Shown piece by piece: positions 50,510 through 61,017 of a DNA stretch of 64,000 nucleotides. The notes under the pieces are model-generated. The model had not been told where the DNA came from, ran no database searches, and saw nothing but the letters and a program-made list of their open reading frames with translations. The DNA comes from Candidatus Nitrotoga sp. CP45 (GTDB lineage Bacteria; Pseudomonadota; Gammaproteobacteria; Burkholderiales; Gallionellaceae). A program made the position numbers and the translations under genes. The DNA is taken from positions 1 through 64,000 of the forward strand of contig CAMCFJ010000002.1 in NCBI GenBank assembly GCA_945874105.1, read 5' to 3'. Numbering within the stretch: position 1 is the stretch's first letter; each line of letters begins with the position of its first letter.

Positions 50510-51667
50510 ATGCGTAAATTCTGGCTCTTATTCGCACAAGCCACCACTATCGGGCTGGCGGTATTATTTATTATCAACACGCTGAAGCCCGGCCTACTGT
50601 CCTCCGCTACGCGTAACGGCATCGTCACACTGCATGAAAGCGTAAGCACCAGCACCAGCCAAATTCCACCAGCAGGCTTCAGCGCTGCGGCACGCAAAGT
50701 CATGCCGACCGTGGTTAATATTTTTACCAGCACCGAAATAAAGAAACCCATGAATCCATTCATGGATGATCCGCGCTTCCGTTTCTTTTTTGGCGAGGAG
50801 TTCGATAGTGCTCCACAACGTGGTTCTAACTTAGGTTCTGGCGTCATTATCAGCCACGACGGTTACATCCTGACCAACCATCATGTGGTTGAAGCTGCCG
50901 ACCAGATCGAAGTGGCTCTGGCCGATGGGCGCAAGGCCAAAGGACGCATTATTGGTTCCGATCCGGAATCCGATCTTGCCGTCATCAAAATCGACCTGCC
51001 CGGCACCATCCCGGCCATCACCTTCAGCCGCCCAGATCAAGCGCAAGTAGGTGATATCGTGCTGGCCATCGGCAACCCGTTCGGCGTGGGGCAAACAGTG
51101 ACGATGGGCATTGTCAGTGCAGTGAAACGCAATCACCTCGGACTAAACACTTTCGAAAACTTTATCCAGACCGACGCAGCAATTAACCCTGGCAACTCGG
51201 GTGGCGCACTGGTAGATGTAAACGGCAATCTGATCGGCATTAACAGCGCGATTTACTCGCCCAATGGTGGATCACTCGGTATCGGTTTCGCTATTCCTGT
51301 CAGCACGGCAAAAAAGATTATGGAACAGATTATCCAAAGCGGCTCGGTGACACGCGGCTGGGTCGGCGTGGCAGTGCAGGAGATCACGCCAGAACTAGCG
51401 GAATCGTTCAAGCTCGGCAATATTCAGGGGGTATTAATTTCGGAGGTGGTGCGTGGCAGTCCGGCGAACAAAGCCGGTGTGCAAGCTGGCGACATTCTCA
51501 CCATGGTAGATAATAAACAGTTGCTAACAGATTCCAGTTCTATGCTGGAAACCATCTCCAGTTTATCGCCCGGCAAAGTTGTGGCATTCAAGCTGTTGCG
51601 CGATCAGCGTGAAATGGTGGTGCAAGTCCAGGTTGGCAAGCGGCCTAGACCGAAAAAGCTGGAATAA
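50510..51667 (+). CDS. degS: DegS-like envelope serine protease (HtrA family)
   Basis: 385 residues. An N-terminal membrane anchor (about 7-22), a trypsin-like domain with His125 (TNHHVVEA), Asp155 (ESDLAVIKID) and Ser230 (NPGNSGGALV), and one PDZ domain (about 290-375, RGWVGVAVQEITPELAESF). One PDZ and an uncleaved anchor fit DegS, which starts the sigma-E response by cutting RseA; a DegQ-like role is possible. No rse genes are nearby. Confidence 0.9.
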   Translation: MRKFWLLFAQATTIGLAVLFIINTLKPGLLSSATRNGIVTLHESVSTSTSQIPPAGFSAAARKVMPTVVNIFTSTEIKKPMNPFMDDPRFRFFFGEEFDSAPQRGSNLGSGVIISHDGYILTNHHVVEAADQIEVALADGRKAKGRIIGSDPESDLAVIKIDLPGTIPAITFSRPDQAQVGDIVLAIGNPFGVGQTVTMGIVSAVKRNHLGLNTFENFIQTDAAINPGNSGGALVDVNGNLIGINSAIYSPNGGSLGIGFAIPVSTAKKIMEQIIQSGSVTRGWVGVAVQEITPELAESFKLGNIQGVLISEVVRGSPANKAGVQAGDILTMVDNKQLLTDSSSMLETISSLSPGKVVAFKLLRDQREMVVQVQVGKRPRPKKLE

Positions 51668-51818
51668 AACCCCAGAGTACAAATCTTCGTCACAATACGG
51701 CGTTACTCGAAAAAAATTATCGCTTACATATCAACATATATGCTGCGCTCGAATTTTTTACTCGTGCCTTGTCTTTCCTAGAAACTTGAATTTTTAGAGG
51801 TGCCCATAAGAGAGATGG

Positions 51819-52559
51819 TTATCCATTTTTCGTTTCGACCGCTTTGGTGTCTTTTACCATCCACCCCGCCACCACGATGCCCACCTCATACAATAGCCAC
51901 AATGGTATGGCGAGCATAAATTGCGACACAACGTCCGGTGGGGTGAGGAGAGCTCCGAGAATAAACGCCCCGACAATAACGTAAGGTCGGATTTCCTTGA
52001 GCTTGTCGATACTCACCATATCCATTTTAACCAACACCACCACTGCCACCGGCACTTCGAAGGTAGTGCCAAAAGCAAGGAACATCCCCATTACAAAACT
52101 CAGGTATTTGTCAATGTCGGTCATCACCGCGACGCCCTGTGGTGCTGCACCACTGAAGAAACCAAATACCAGGGGAAACACCACGAAATACGCAAATGCC
52201 ATGCCGCAAAAAAACAACACCACACTGGCCATAACGAGTGGCAACATCAGACGCTTTTCATGTGCGTGCATTCCGGGCGCAACGAAAAGCCAGGCTTGGT
52301 ACAATATATAAGGCAATGCAATCAGGAAGGCAGTCATCATTGCCACTTTAAGTGGCACAAAAAATGGAGTAATGACATCTATAGCGATCATCTGTCCACC
52401 TTTTGGCAACTTGGCGAGCATCGGTTCTGCGAGTAACGAATAAAGATCACTTGCCCACGGAACAAGGCAAATAAATACCAACAACAACCCTCCAAAAGCA
52501 TATAGAAGGCGGGTGCGTAATTCGAGCAGGTGGGAAATGAAGCTTTCGCTAGTACTCAT
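51819..52559 (-). CDS. tatC: Twin-arginine translocase subunit TatC
   Basis: 246 residues, six helices. The N-terminal SFISHLLELRTRLLYAFG and the glutamate in GTTFEVPVAVVVLV are TatC signatures. It recognises twin-arginine signal peptides and forms the receptor complex with TatB. Directly adjoins tatB (stop/start overlap of one base). The 51668-51818 gap shows no gene. Confidence 0.97.
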   Translation of the reverse strand: MSTSESFISHLLELRTRLLYAFGGLLLVFICLVPWASDLYSLLAEPMLAKLPKGGQMIAIDVITPFFVPLKVAMMTAFLIALPYILYQAWLFVAPGMHAHEKRLMLPLVMASVVLFFCGMAFAYFVVFPLVFGFFSGAAPQGVAVMTDIDKYLSFVMGMFLAFGTTFEVPVAVVVLVKMDMVSIDKLKEIRPYVIVGAFILGALLTPPDVVSQFMLAIPLWLLYEVGIVVAGWMVKDTKAVETKNG

Positions 52560-53323
52560 TAATCAATGGGGAATCTTTGTTGCTCGGGAGTCATCTGAAA
52601 TTCGGGCTGTGCCTGCTGCACGCCGGCTTGTTTAGGTTGAGTTACGGCACCAAGAGGTTGCTGCACTGACTGATCCTGCGACGCCACCTGATCGTTATTA
52701 CTGACTTGCTGATCTGCTTTTTGCTTCAACTGACGCAATTTCTCCTCCTGAACATGCAATTTACGAGCAGCCTCTTGCTGAGCATATAAATTACGTGTCG
52801 CCTCTTGATACGCTGATGAAATCGTTTTGAATTCAACCTCATCCGCAGAACTCTCACGCACTGAACCTTCGACATTGTCGCCACCTTGCATACTCAATGG
52901 TGGTGCGCCTATGTCTTTTTCACTGGCCTTGGGGAGATTTTTCTGCTCTGAAGTGCTCTGCTGCACGGTGGATGGCGCCTCGGAATTCAATTGCGATTGT
53001 TGATTGACGCTCTCCCTGGCCTGCTCCACTTGCTGATTGAGAGATTGCGTGACTTCTTGTGCATGCAGATTAAGGGTTTGTGTGACCTGATTCACGGCTT
53101 CTTCGGCACTCTTGTATTCCTGTTGTACCTTTTCCTGCAATTGCCGCAACTCTTCAATCCCTATGTCTCGCGCGATGTCAGCCTTGACGCTGCTGATATA
53201 GCGTTGCCCACGGCCCAGCAAATGACCGAGAGTACGCGCCACCTTGGGCAGACGTTCCGGGCCGATGACGATGAAGGCGACCACCGCAATCACCATCATT
53301 TCGGAGAAATTAACATCAAACAT
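52559..53323 (-). CDS. tatB: Twin-arginine translocase subunit TatB
   Basis: 254 residues, longer than the usual 100-170. N-terminal helix and amphipathic hinge (FSEMMVIAVVAFIVIGPERL PKV) are typical. The C-terminal 190 residues are a Gln/Glu-rich, low-complexity coiled-coil-like tail, followed by VTQPKQAGVQQAQPEFQM. Works with TatC in substrate recognition. Between tatA (15 bp gap) and tatC. Confidence 0.93.
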   Translation of the reverse strand: MFDVNFSEMMVIAVVAFIVIGPERLPKVARTLGHLLGRGQRYISSVKADIARDIGIEELRQLQEKVQQEYKSAEEAVNQVTQTLNLHAQEVTQSLNQQVEQARESVNQQSQLNSEAPSTVQQSTSEQKNLPKASEKDIGAPPLSMQGGDNVEGSVRESSADEVEFKTISSAYQEATRNLYAQQEAARKLHVQEEKLRQLKQKADQQVSNNDQVASQDQSVQQPLGAVTQPKQAGVQQAQPEFQMTPEQQRFPID

Positions 53324-53338
53324 GGCTGCTAACTCGGT

Positions 53339-53572
53339 CTATGCGTTGGTATGACTCTTGTCTTTAACTTCGCCTTCGATGGTCTGACCACCCTGTTCCA
53401 CTTGCTTGTGGGTGTCATCTTTAGCCACTTCTGGCTCTGAGCGCATACCTTCCTTAAAGCCCTTCATCGCGCCTCCCAGATCGCTGCCCATATTGCGCAG
53501 TTTCTTGGTACCAAATATCAAAATAACAACTAACAATACAATCAACCAGTGCCAAATACTGAATGAACCCAT
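53339..53572 (-). CDS. tatA: Twin-arginine translocase subunit TatA
   Basis: 77 residues. [20 protein letters not shown] followed by [20 protein letters not shown], the canonical TatA N-terminus; a charged tail follows. It forms the translocation pore. First of tatABC, 29 bp after hinT. Confidence 0.96.
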   Translation of the reverse strand: MGSFSIWHWLIVLLVVILIFGTKKLRNMGSDLGGAMKGFKEGMRSEPEVAKDDTHKQVEQGGQTIEGEVKDKSHTNA

Positions 53573-53601
53573 TTTTATTTCTCCTAAAAGTTTAAGTGGC
53601 G

Positions 53602-53946
53602 TTAATCCCGCCGCACCATGGGTGGAATATTTCCGCCGATGATATGAATATGCAGATGAAACACTTCTTGCCCTCCGCCGATGCCAGTGTTTATGACGGT
53701 GCGAAAGCCGTTGTTCAACCCCTGCTCTTTTGCTAATTTAGGCGCCAACAACAACATTTTTCCAAGTAGCGCCATATGACTGTCATTGGCTTCCATCAGT
53801 GACGCCAGGTGCAGCTTGGGGATCAGCATGATATGCACCTGCGCGATTGGGTTGATGTCGTGGAAGGCAAGCAACTCGCCGTCATCATACACCTTTCGGC
53901 TAGGGATTTCACCGCGAACTATCTTGCAAAAAATGCAGTTATCCAC
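53602..53946 (-). CDS. hinT: HIT-family purine nucleoside phosphoramidase
   Basis: 114 residues. [20 protein letters not shown] at the N-terminus and the histidine triad [11 protein letters not shown] near the C-terminus. It hydrolyses adenosine phosphoramidates. Its place between hisE and tatA is the usual order in betaproteobacteria. Confidence 0.95.
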   Translation of the reverse strand: MDNCIFCKIVRGEIPSRKVYDDGELLAFHDINPIAQVHIMLIPKLHLASLMEANDSHMALLGKMLLLAPKLAKEQGLNNGFRTVINTGIGGGQEVFHLHIHIIGGNIPPMVRRD

Positions 53947-54043
53947 TCTTTCCTCCTTGACCTCACCCCAACTCCTGATGACATGAGCCAGTAGACACGT
54001 GCCATACCGATAAATTCACTCCTGCCCTTGAATAAATAAAATC

Positions 54044-54373
54044 TTAGGAGGCGTTACCCTTACGACTGGCCTTCTCATCAAGTCCGGAAACCCCTACCCG
54101 TTGCGCTAGCTCATTCAGCACATCGTTTACACACAATCCATGCTGCGCCAGCATGACCATACAATGAAACCACAGATCAGCGGTTTCATATACCAAATGT
54201 TGTTTATCGCCGCTTTTAGCGGCCAGCAGTACTTCGGTGGCTTCTTCGCCGACCTTTTTCAAGATGGCATCTTCACCTTTGCTAAACAGTTTGGCTACAT
54301 ATGAGCTTTCAACTGCTGCTCCTTTACGCGCCACTATTGTTTCCATCAGTTTTTGCAGAATATCGTTTGTCAT
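54044..54373 (-). CDS. hisE: Phosphoribosyl-ATP pyrophosphatase
   Basis: 109 residues, a stand-alone MazG-like His[34 protein letters not shown] and the helix [13 protein letters not shown] supply the acidic metal ligands. Second step of histidine synthesis. 3 bp after hisI. Confidence 0.95.
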   Translation of the reverse strand: MTNDILQKLMETIVARKGAAVESSYVAKLFSKGEDAILKKVGEEATEVLLAAKSGDKQHLVYETADLWFHCMVMLAQHGLCVNDVLNELAQRVGVSGLDEKASRKGNAS

Positions 54374-54376
54374 TGC

Positions 54377-54772
54377 TTATGATTTCTTCTGATAAATTTC
54401 GTCGGGCGCTTTAAGCACCGGGTCGACTTCCACCCACCTATCTTTTTCCAGGCGACTAAAAAAACAACTGACTCGCCCGGTATGACAGGCAATTCCGCCA
54501 GCCTGCTCCACTTTCAATAAAACTACGTCACCATCGCAATCAAGGCGAATTTCCTGCACCCGCTGAATATGGCCGGATTCTTCACCCTTGTGCCACAGCT
54601 TTTTACGCGAGCGCGACCAATATGTCGCCTCGCCCGACTGGACGGTACGCTTAAACGCCTCGCGGTTCATCCACGCCATCATCAGCACGCAACCTGTACT
54701 TGCATCCTGTGCGATGACTGGCACCAACCCATCTGCCGCCCAGCTTATTTTATTCAACCAGGTATCGCTCAT
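54377..54772 (-). CDS. hisI: Phosphoribosyl-AMP cyclohydrolase
   Basis: 131 residues, a stand-alone enzyme (not fused to HisE). Motifs: [55 protein letters not shown] and the zinc cysteine in [14 protein letters not shown]. Third step of histidine synthesis. Overlaps hisF by 4 bp. Confidence 0.97.
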   Translation of the reverse strand: MSDTWLNKISWAADGLVPVIAQDASTGCVLMMAWMNREAFKRTVQSGEATYWSRSRKKLWHKGEESGHIQRVQEIRLDCDGDVVLLKVEQAGGIACHTGRVSCFFSRLEKDRWVEVDPVLKAPDEIYQKKS

Positions 54773-55527
54773 ATCCGCACCTCAATACCTTGTTGCGCCA
54801 TATATTGCTTGGCTTGTTGTATCGTGAATTCACCATAGTGAAAAATACTGGCCGCCAGCACCGCATCCGCGCCGCCCAACTTCACACCGTCCACCAAATT
54901 CTGTAACGTACCTGCGCCGCCGCTGGCGATGAGGGGGATTTCCAGCGCATCCGTCACCGCGCGCGTAAGCTGTAAATCGTAACCAATTTTGCTGCCGTCA
55001 CGATCCATACTGGTAAGCAGGATTTCTCCCGCGCCCAATGCCTGCATCTTTTTAGCCCATTCCACCACATCCAGGCCGGTAGCCTTGCGTCCGCCATGGG
55101 TGAACACCTCCCAACGACCAGGCTGAACCTGTTTGGCATCTATTGCCACCACGATACATTGCGAGCCATATCGCCCTGCCGCGTCCGCCACCAGTTGCGG
55201 GTTGAGCACGGCAGATGTGTTAATGCTTACTTTGTCAGCGCCCGCGTTCAGCAGGTTGCGAACATCTTCCACTTGGCGCACACCGCCACCCACTGTGAGA
55301 GGAATAAAAACCTGCTCGGCCACTTGCTCAATGATGCGAAACAGAATTCCACGGTCATCGGAACTGGCGGTGATGTCGAGAAAAGTTAACTCGTCCGCGC
55401 CCTGCTCGTCGTATCGGCGCGCGATTTCTACCGGGTCGCCTGCATCGCGCAACTCAACAAAGTGGACGCCCTTGACCACGCGGCCAGCGGTTACGTCTAG
55501 ACAAGGAATGATACGTTTGGCCAGCAT
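54769..55527 (-). CDS. hisF: Imidazole glycerol phosphate synthase, cyclase subunit
   Basis: 252 residues, TIM barrel. [20 protein letters not shown] carries the catalytic Asp11, and [16 protein letters not shown] the second Asp. It works with HisH to form imidazole glycerol phosphate and AICAR. Confidence 0.98.
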   Translation of the reverse strand: MLAKRIIPCLDVTAGRVVKGVHFVELRDAGDPVEIARRYDEQGADELTFLDITASSDDRGILFRIIEQVAEQVFIPLTVGGGVRQVEDVRNLLNAGADKVSINTSAVLNPQLVADAAGRYGSQCIVVAIDAKQVQPGRWEVFTHGGRKATGLDVVEWAKKMQALGAGEILLTSMDRDGSKIGYDLQLTRAVTDALEIPLIASGGAGTLQNLVDGVKLGGADAVLAASIFHYGEFTIQQAKQYMAQQGIEVRI

Positions 55528-55567
55528 ATTAGTTAAGTGAGTGAAGAGGGAATGGGAACTTCCACAC

Positions 55568-56326
55568 CTAGCTCTTCACATTTCTATTTGTAGTTAATTT
55601 ATCCGCCAACTTTTGTGCCTCGGCAAAGTTTAAAGTCTCTTCATAGATGGCCCGGCCAGTTATCGCGCCGACAATACCATTGTCCTGTACCGCGCACAGC
55701 GCATGCACATCGTCGAGGTTGGTGATGCCGCCGCTGGCAATGACTGGTACAGTGAGTTCACGCGCCAGTTCCACCGTAGCGGGAATATTTACGCCAGATA
55801 ACATGCCATCACGCCCGATGTCAGTGTAAATGATGGCTTCAATGCCATAACCTTCAAAACGCTTAGCCAAGTCAAGAACATCATGCCCAGTCACTTTTGA
55901 CCAGCCGTCCACTGCCACCTTGCCTGCATTGGCATCAAGTCCTACCATGATGTGGCCTTGAAAAGCATCGCAGGCTTCATGCAGGAAGCCCGGCGTCTTC
56001 ACCGCTGCAGTACCTATAATGACATAAGCTACTCCAATATCGAGGTAGCGTTCTATGGTTTCCAGATCGCGAATGCCACCACCTAACTGAATTGGCACAT
56101 CCAGCCCAACCGCTTCCACGATGCTGCGGACAGCCGCCTCGTTCTTGGGCTTGCCGGCAAATGCGCCGTTCAAATCAACCAGGTGTAGGCGGCGCGCGCC
56201 CTGCTTTAACCAATGTAGCGCCATCGCTGCAGGGTCTTCGGAAAACACCGTAGCGTCTTCCATCAGCCCTTGGCGCAGGCGTACGCAATGTCCATCTTTT
56301 AAATCAATCGCAGGAATAATCAGCAT
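55568..56326 (-). CDS. hisA: ProFAR isomerase
   Basis: 252 residues from [20 protein letters not shown]; the open frame begins 17 codons upstream. TIM barrel of the HisA type; the second catalytic Asp is in [15 protein letters not shown]. Fourth step of histidine synthesis, directly between hisH and hisF. Confidence 0.97.
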   Translation of the reverse strand: MLIIPAIDLKDGHCVRLRQGLMEDATVFSEDPAAMALHWLKQGARRLHLVDLNGAFAGKPKNEAAVRSIVEAVGLDVPIQLGGGIRDLETIERYLDIGVAYVIIGTAAVKTPGFLHEACDAFQGHIMVGLDANAGKVAVDGWSKVTGHDVLDLAKRFEGYGIEAIIYTDIGRDGMLSGVNIPATVELARELTVPVIASGGITNLDDVHALCAVQDNGIVGAITGRAIYEETLNFAEAQKLADKLTTNRNVKS

Positions 56327-56361
56327 GGCAGCACTATACAAGATGAACAAAAATAAAAAAA

Positions 56362-56997
56362 TTAAACCGGTACCCAATTCACAAAGTTTTTCAGCAACCT
56401 CAGTCCGGCACCTTGGCTTTTCTCTGGATGAAACTGTACGGCAAATAAATTATCGCGCGCCACGGCACAGACAAACGGTTGTGGATAGCAACTAGTAGCC
56501 TGCACAAACTGTGCATCCTGTGGACATACATAGTAACTGTGCACAAAATAAAAGCGCGCGTTTTGATCTATGCCTTCCCACAGCGGATGGTTGCCATGCT
56601 GCACTTGATTCCACCCCATATGCGGCACCTTCAACTTATTATTCTGCGCATCGCACAAATTGCTGGCGAAGCGCACGACCTTGCCAGGCAGGATGGCTAA
56701 TCCCGGAATATCGCCTTCCTCACTGTGTTCAAACAGCATTTGCAGGCCGATACAGATACCGAGAAAAGGTTTGGTCCGCGCCGCATGCAGCACTGCCGCA
56801 CGCAACCCGCGCGCCTCCAGTTCGCGAATACAGTCTGGCATCGCACCTTGGCCGGGGAAAACCACACGCGCCGCCTGTTCTACTTCTTGCGGGTCGTCGG
56901 TCACCACGATAGACGCGGTTGGCGCAATGGTGCGCAATGCATGGTGCACCGAGCGTAGATTGCCCATGCCGTAATCAATTATCGCGATATCTACCAT
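56362..56997 (-). CDS. hisH: Imidazole glycerol phosphate synthase, glutaminase subunit
   Basis: 211 residues, class I glutamine amidotransferase. Nucleophile Cys in [20 protein letters not shown], His and Glu in [15 protein letters not shown]. Supplies ammonia to HisF. Confidence 0.97.
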   Translation of the reverse strand: MVDIAIIDYGMGNLRSVHHALRTIAPTASIVVTDDPQEVEQAARVVFPGQGAMPDCIRELEARGLRAAVLHAARTKPFLGICIGLQMLFEHSEEGDIPGLAILPGKVVRFASNLCDAQNNKLKVPHMGWNQVQHGNHPLWEGIDQNARFYFVHSYYVCPQDAQFVQATSCYPQPFVCAVARDNLFAVQFHPEKSQGAGLRLLKNFVNWVPV

Positions 56998-57105
56998 AGC
57001 TGTAAGTGATTTTTTATAAACCTAGATCCATGGCATGCAACACTCAATTTTATTGAGTACATTATCTCATTTATTATTTTGTTTATCGAAGCGCCTTGAG
57101 CATCT

Positions 57106-57693
57106 TTACAATGTACCTTTTGTGGAAGGCATCATGCCTGCCATACGCGGGTCGACCTCCAGCGCCACACGCAAAGCACGGCCGAATGCCTTGAACACAG
57201 TTTCCGCCTGATGGTGAGCATTATTACCAACCAGATTGTCGATATGCAATGTCACCAGCGCATGATTGACGAAGCCTTGGAAAAACTCATGAACCAAATC
57301 CACGTCAAACTCACCTATGTTGGAACGCACAAAATTCACATTGAATACCAAACCGGGGCGACCAGAAATGTCCAGCACTACGCGCGACAACGCCTCATCT
57401 AGTGGCACATAAGCATGACCATATCGACGCAATCCCTTTTTGTCTTCTACCGCTTGGCTGAACGCTTGACCAAGAGTGATGCCGATATCCTCAACTGTGT
57501 GATGTGCATCAATGTGAAGATCGCCATTGGCAACGATGTCCAAATCAATCATGCCATGACGTGCAACTTGATCAAGCATATGCTCGAGGAAAGGCAAACC
57601 GGTATCGAATTTGACCTTGCCGCTACCATCTAAATCCAACTTGATGGTGATCTGTGTTTCCAGGGTGTTACGAGTAACTTGCGCACTACGCAT
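57106..57693 (-). CDS. hisB: Imidazoleglycerol-phosphate dehydratase
   Basis: 195 residues from the ATG at 57693 ([20 protein letters not shown]); the frame stays open upstream. Single-domain enzyme without the phosphatase half seen in enterics. Manganese-binding motifs: [20 protein letters not shown] and [18 protein letters not shown]. 108 bp before hisH; that gap shows no gene. Confidence 0.97.
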   Translation of the reverse strand: MRSAQVTRNTLETQITIKLDLDGSGKVKFDTGLPFLEHMLDQVARHGMIDLDIVANGDLHIDAHHTVEDIGITLGQAFSQAVEDKKGLRRYGHAYVPLDEALSRVVLDISGRPGLVFNVNFVRSNIGEFDVDLVHEFFQGFVNHALVTLHIDNLVGNNAHHQAETVFKAFGRALRVALEVDPRMAGMMPSTKGTL

Positions 57694-57713
57694 AATTTTC
57701 CCTAATGGATAGC

Positions 57714-58808
57714 CTAAACAAATTGATGAATACTTTCCTGTAATCCCCGAATGAACTGCTCGTTCTCCTGCGGAGTGCCCACAGTGACACGCAGACAATC
57801 AACCAATAGCGGGTGGGATTTGTTCAAATTCTTGATTAGCACACCCCGTTTTTTCAGTCCCTGAAAAATCTTGTCCGCATGCATCACACGGAACAAGATG
57901 AAATTAGCGTCACTGGTATAAGGTCGTACATCCGCTATTCCAACCAGCCGCTCATGTAACCAAGCACGATCCTGTTTGATCTGCTCAGCCTGCTGCAGCA
58001 GCACATCATGATACTGCAATAATTTTTCCGCCACCCGTTGCGTCAATACACCTATATTATACGGCAAACGGAGCTTCTCTAACTGTGCTAGCCACACCTT
58101 GCGGCCCACCAAAAAACCCAGACGCAAACCAGCCATGCCAAGCTTGGAAAATGTACGCATCACCAGCAGATTTGGGTAACGCGTCAGCATAGGAATAAAG
58201 CTGGCATCGGCAAAAGCATAATAAGCTTCATCCACCACCACCAAGCCGGGGGCAGCCTCAATAATTTGAGCAATAGCTTCCGTATCAAACAGATTTCCAG
58301 TGGGATTATTTGGATAGGACAAAAATACTAGCACAGGCTGATGCCGTTGCATGGCGGCCAGCGTGGCAGGCACGTCTAGCGCAAAATTTTCTGTCAGCGG
58401 CACGCCGACATATTGCATCCCAGTGAAAGCCGCAATCATTTTATACATCACGAACGATGGCTCGACGCTCAATAATGTAGCACCCGGTTTAGCGACCGCC
58501 AGCGCTAACAATTGAATGATCTCATCCGACCCGTTTCCAAGCAAAATATCCAAGCTCTGAGGCAAGCCGGTCACGGCGCGGATGCTGGCCTTTAGCCGCT
58601 GAGCATCGGCGTCAGGGTATCGGTTGATGGCGGCATCCGCCACCAGACGGGCGATCTCATCACGCAATGATTGTGGCAATGAATAAGGATTCTCCATCGC
58701 ATCCAATTTGACCATGCCAGTGCTATCGGACACATGGTAGGCTTGCAGATCGAGCACTTCTTGGCGGAGTAAGCTTTCAGGTGTTACGACAAGGTTGGTA
58801 GAAGACAT
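57714..58808 (-). CDS. hisC: Histidinol-phosphate aminotransferase
   Basis: 364 residues, PLP-dependent fold type I. The PLP lysine lies in [20 protein letters not shown]; the pocket is marked by [11 protein letters not shown] and [11 protein letters not shown]. It leads the hisC-hisB-hisH-hisA-hisF-hisI-hisE run; hisG and hisD are not in the window. Promoter presumably in 58809-58956. Confidence 0.96.
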   Translation of the reverse strand: MSSTNLVVTPESLLRQEVLDLQAYHVSDSTGMVKLDAMENPYSLPQSLRDEIARLVADAAINRYPDADAQRLKASIRAVTGLPQSLDILLGNGSDEIIQLLALAVAKPGATLLSVEPSFVMYKMIAAFTGMQYVGVPLTENFALDVPATLAAMQRHQPVLVFLSYPNNPTGNLFDTEAIAQIIEAAPGLVVVDEAYYAFADASFIPMLTRYPNLLVMRTFSKLGMAGLRLGFLVGRKVWLAQLEKLRLPYNIGVLTQRVAEKLLQYHDVLLQQAEQIKQDRAWLHERLVGIADVRPYTSDANFILFRVMHADKIFQGLKKRGVLIKNLNKSHPLLVDCLRVTVGTPQENEQFIRGLQESIHQFV

Positions 58809-58956
58809 GAATTATCGATGCTGCATGAATTATCGTGCTGTTAGACCGCTGCATTTTATCCTAATCGCGCTACATTCTGGTCAATTTCCTTTGTGCCTCT
58901 GTACTATTTTCAGCCCTACGTTACCAACCAATAGCAATCTAAAGAGGCAAGTAGCA

Positions 58957-59442
58957 TTAGTGGTGATGTCCACCTTCACCATGCGTATGGCCATGCTCCA
59001 ACTCCTCGGCAGTAGCGGCACGTACATCGGTAACGATACCCACAAAGTTTAGCGTTTTGCCAGCAAGCGGGTGATTACCATCTACGGTCACTTCGGTATC
59101 AGTTACATCCACAACAGTGTAGAGCGAGTAATCGTCATCGTCGCCGTCTTCCACCCCACCCTCGAACTGCATGCCGATGGCAATTCCCTCCGGGAACAAA
59201 TTGCGCGGCTCAACGCGAACCAAGTCATGCTCATACTCTCCAAAAGCATCGTCCGGCTCCATCGTGATTTTAACTTCAGCACCTACGTCCTTGCCCTGTA
59301 GCGCTTCTTCCACTGTCGGGAATATGCCGTCATAGCCACCGTGCAGGTAGCTAATGGGGTCTTCTGTTTTTTCCAGCAGGTTGCCGTTTGCATCAAGTAA
59401 CTCATAGCGCACTGATACAACAGTGTCTTTTGCAATTTTCAT
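58957..59442 (-). CDS. slyD: FKBP-type peptidyl-prolyl isomerase (SlyD family)
   Basis: 161 residues. FKBP domain with an inserted chaperone flap (about 65-125) and a short His-rich tail (EHGHTHGEGGHHH) that should bind nickel or other metals. It accelerates proline isomerisation and may help metalloenzyme maturation. Its ATG overlaps the stop of the ruined bcp gene upstream, so the pair was once an operon. Confidence 0.93.
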   Translation of the reverse strand: MKIAKDTVVSVRYELLDANGNLLEKTEDPISYLHGGYDGIFPTVEEALQGKDVGAEVKITMEPDDAFGEYEHDLVRVEPRNLFPEGIAIGMQFEGGVEDGDDDDYSLYTVVDVTDTEVTVDGNHPLAGKTLNFVGIVTDVRAATAEELEHGHTHGEGGHHH

Positions 59443-59703
59443 TTCAACTCCTTTATCAGATTGAGAATTTCTTCGGCATGGCCGTGTGCATGAACACTAT
59501 ACAAAGCATGGCGTAACTTGCCCTGCTTGTCGATCACAAAAATGGAGCGGTTGATTGAAATTTTTTATGTTCATCTTCCTCTTTATCTCCGTCCATTTTC
59601 TCGTAAAGCATACCGTATTTTATGCAAATTTTAAATTCCACATCAGAAAATAATAGTTCAGATAGGCCATATTTATTCCGAACTTACCAAATCGCCATAT
59701 GAT
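59439..59703 (-). pseudogene. bcp: Bcp-type peroxiredoxin, 3' remnant
   Basis: Two minus frames give the C-terminal half of a peroxiredoxin: YGLSELLFSDVEFKICIKYG and EKMDGDKEEDEHKK, then after a one-base shift near 59565 SINRSIFVIDKQGKLRHALY and HGHAEEILNLIKELK. The N-terminal thioredoxin fold with the peroxidatic cysteine is absent, and an in-frame stop lies just before the first segment. Thus both truncated and frameshifted. The remaining sequence to 59827 has no gene. Confidence 0.75.
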
Positions 59704-59827
59704 GCATTCGATAATAATCCTACAAAATAATTCCCGCACTGAAGGTTGCACTTTTAATGTAAATTGAATCTGATTTTATTCGAACGAAAGTATTTTTGTG
59801 TGCATTGATATGGGTACAATATAAATT

Positions 59828-60970
59828 ATGAAAACTGATTCTTCCATGCTTGGTGGATTAACTACAAAAGAGTTTCTACGCGATTACTGGCAAAAAAAAC
59901 CCTTACTCATTCGCCAGGCATTCTCGCAATTCAATGGGTTGCTTGATCCGTTGCAGTTATTCGCCTTGGCTTGCACTGAAGATGTGCAGTCACGCCTCGT
60001 TACCCAACGGCACGGTCAGTGGCAAGTGCAGGATGGCCCATTTAAAGCGTCAAAGTTCGATAGCCTGAAAAAGAGCAAGTGGACTGTGCTGGTTCAGGGA
60101 GTAAATCAGCACCTGCCAACTGCAGCCGCGCTATTACAGAATTTCAGCTTCATACCGCATGCGCGTTTGGATGATCTGATGGTGAGTTATGCCCCCAAAG
60201 GGGGAGGCGTGGGTCCGCATTTCGATTCTTATGATGTGTTTCTTTTACAAGGCTCGGGGCATCGTCGCTGGCAAATTTCTGCGCAGCAGGATCGTACTTT
60301 GGTAGAAGGCGCCCCATTGAGGATTCTGCAAAACTTCCAAGTGGAAAAGGAATGGGTGCTAGCACCAGGCGACATGCTCTACCTGCCGCCGCATTATGCT
60401 CATAACGGCATCGCCGAAAGTGATTGCATGACCTATTCCATTGGTTTCCGCACCCCGGCTTATCAGGAATTGACCGAACAGTTTCTGGTGTACTTACAGG
60501 ATCGGATTTGCTTGGACGGCATGTATGCCGATCCGGATCTGAAAATTCAACGTCATCCCTCAGAAATTAGTACAGATATGCTTCGTCAAGTGGAGCAGAT
60601 CATCCGGCAGATACAATGGACTAAGGGCGACATTGCCAATTTCATCGGTAGCTATCTCAGCGACCCTAAGCCGCATATATTTTTTGATCCACCTACGAAA
60701 CCACTTAGTCGTGCTCGCTTCAAACAGGCGATACTAAGCTGCGGCGTGGCGATGGCTCTGAAAACGCAGATGCTGTGTCATAACAGCGTGGTATTCATTA
60801 ACGGTACGGCGCACACCGTCGACAAACACACTTATCGGGAATTACGTTCTCTCGCTGATGCGCGCCAGCTCGATTCCACTGTAGGCCTGTCGGGGGAAGC
60901 ATTTGAATTACTTTATCTGTGGTACACAGATGGCTATATTGTACCTATTGCAAACAAGCAGTTGGCATGA
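59828..60970 (+). CDS. RoxA/YcfD-type ribosomal protein oxygenase (cupin, 2-oxoglutarate/Fe(II))
   Basis: 380 residues. N-terminal EFLRDYWQKKPLLIRQAFSQ, then the JmjC-like cupin core with HxD (His131, Asp133 in GPHFDSYDVF) and the distal His in LYLPPHYAHNG (His192 by alignment). A dimerisation and winged-helix-like C-terminal part follows. In E. coli the homologue hydroxylates an arginine of ribosomal protein L16. ATG start; monocistronic. Confidence 0.92.
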   Translation: MKTDSSMLGGLTTKEFLRDYWQKKPLLIRQAFSQFNGLLDPLQLFALACTEDVQSRLVTQRHGQWQVQDGPFKASKFDSLKKSKWTVLVQGVNQHLPTAAALLQNFSFIPHARLDDLMVSYAPKGGGVGPHFDSYDVFLLQGSGHRRWQISAQQDRTLVEGAPLRILQNFQVEKEWVLAPGDMLYLPPHYAHNGIAESDCMTYSIGFRTPAYQELTEQFLVYLQDRICLDGMYADPDLKIQRHPSEISTDMLRQVEQIIRQIQWTKGDIANFIGSYLSDPKPHIFFDPPTKPLSRARFKQAILSCGVAMALKTQMLCHNSVVFINGTAHTVDKHTYRELRSLADARQLDSTVGLSGEAFELLYLWYTDGYIVPIANKQLA

Positions 60971-61017
60971 CACTTTGAGCAAGGAAGCTACGACTGCCAT
61001 CACAAATGGAATTGAAA

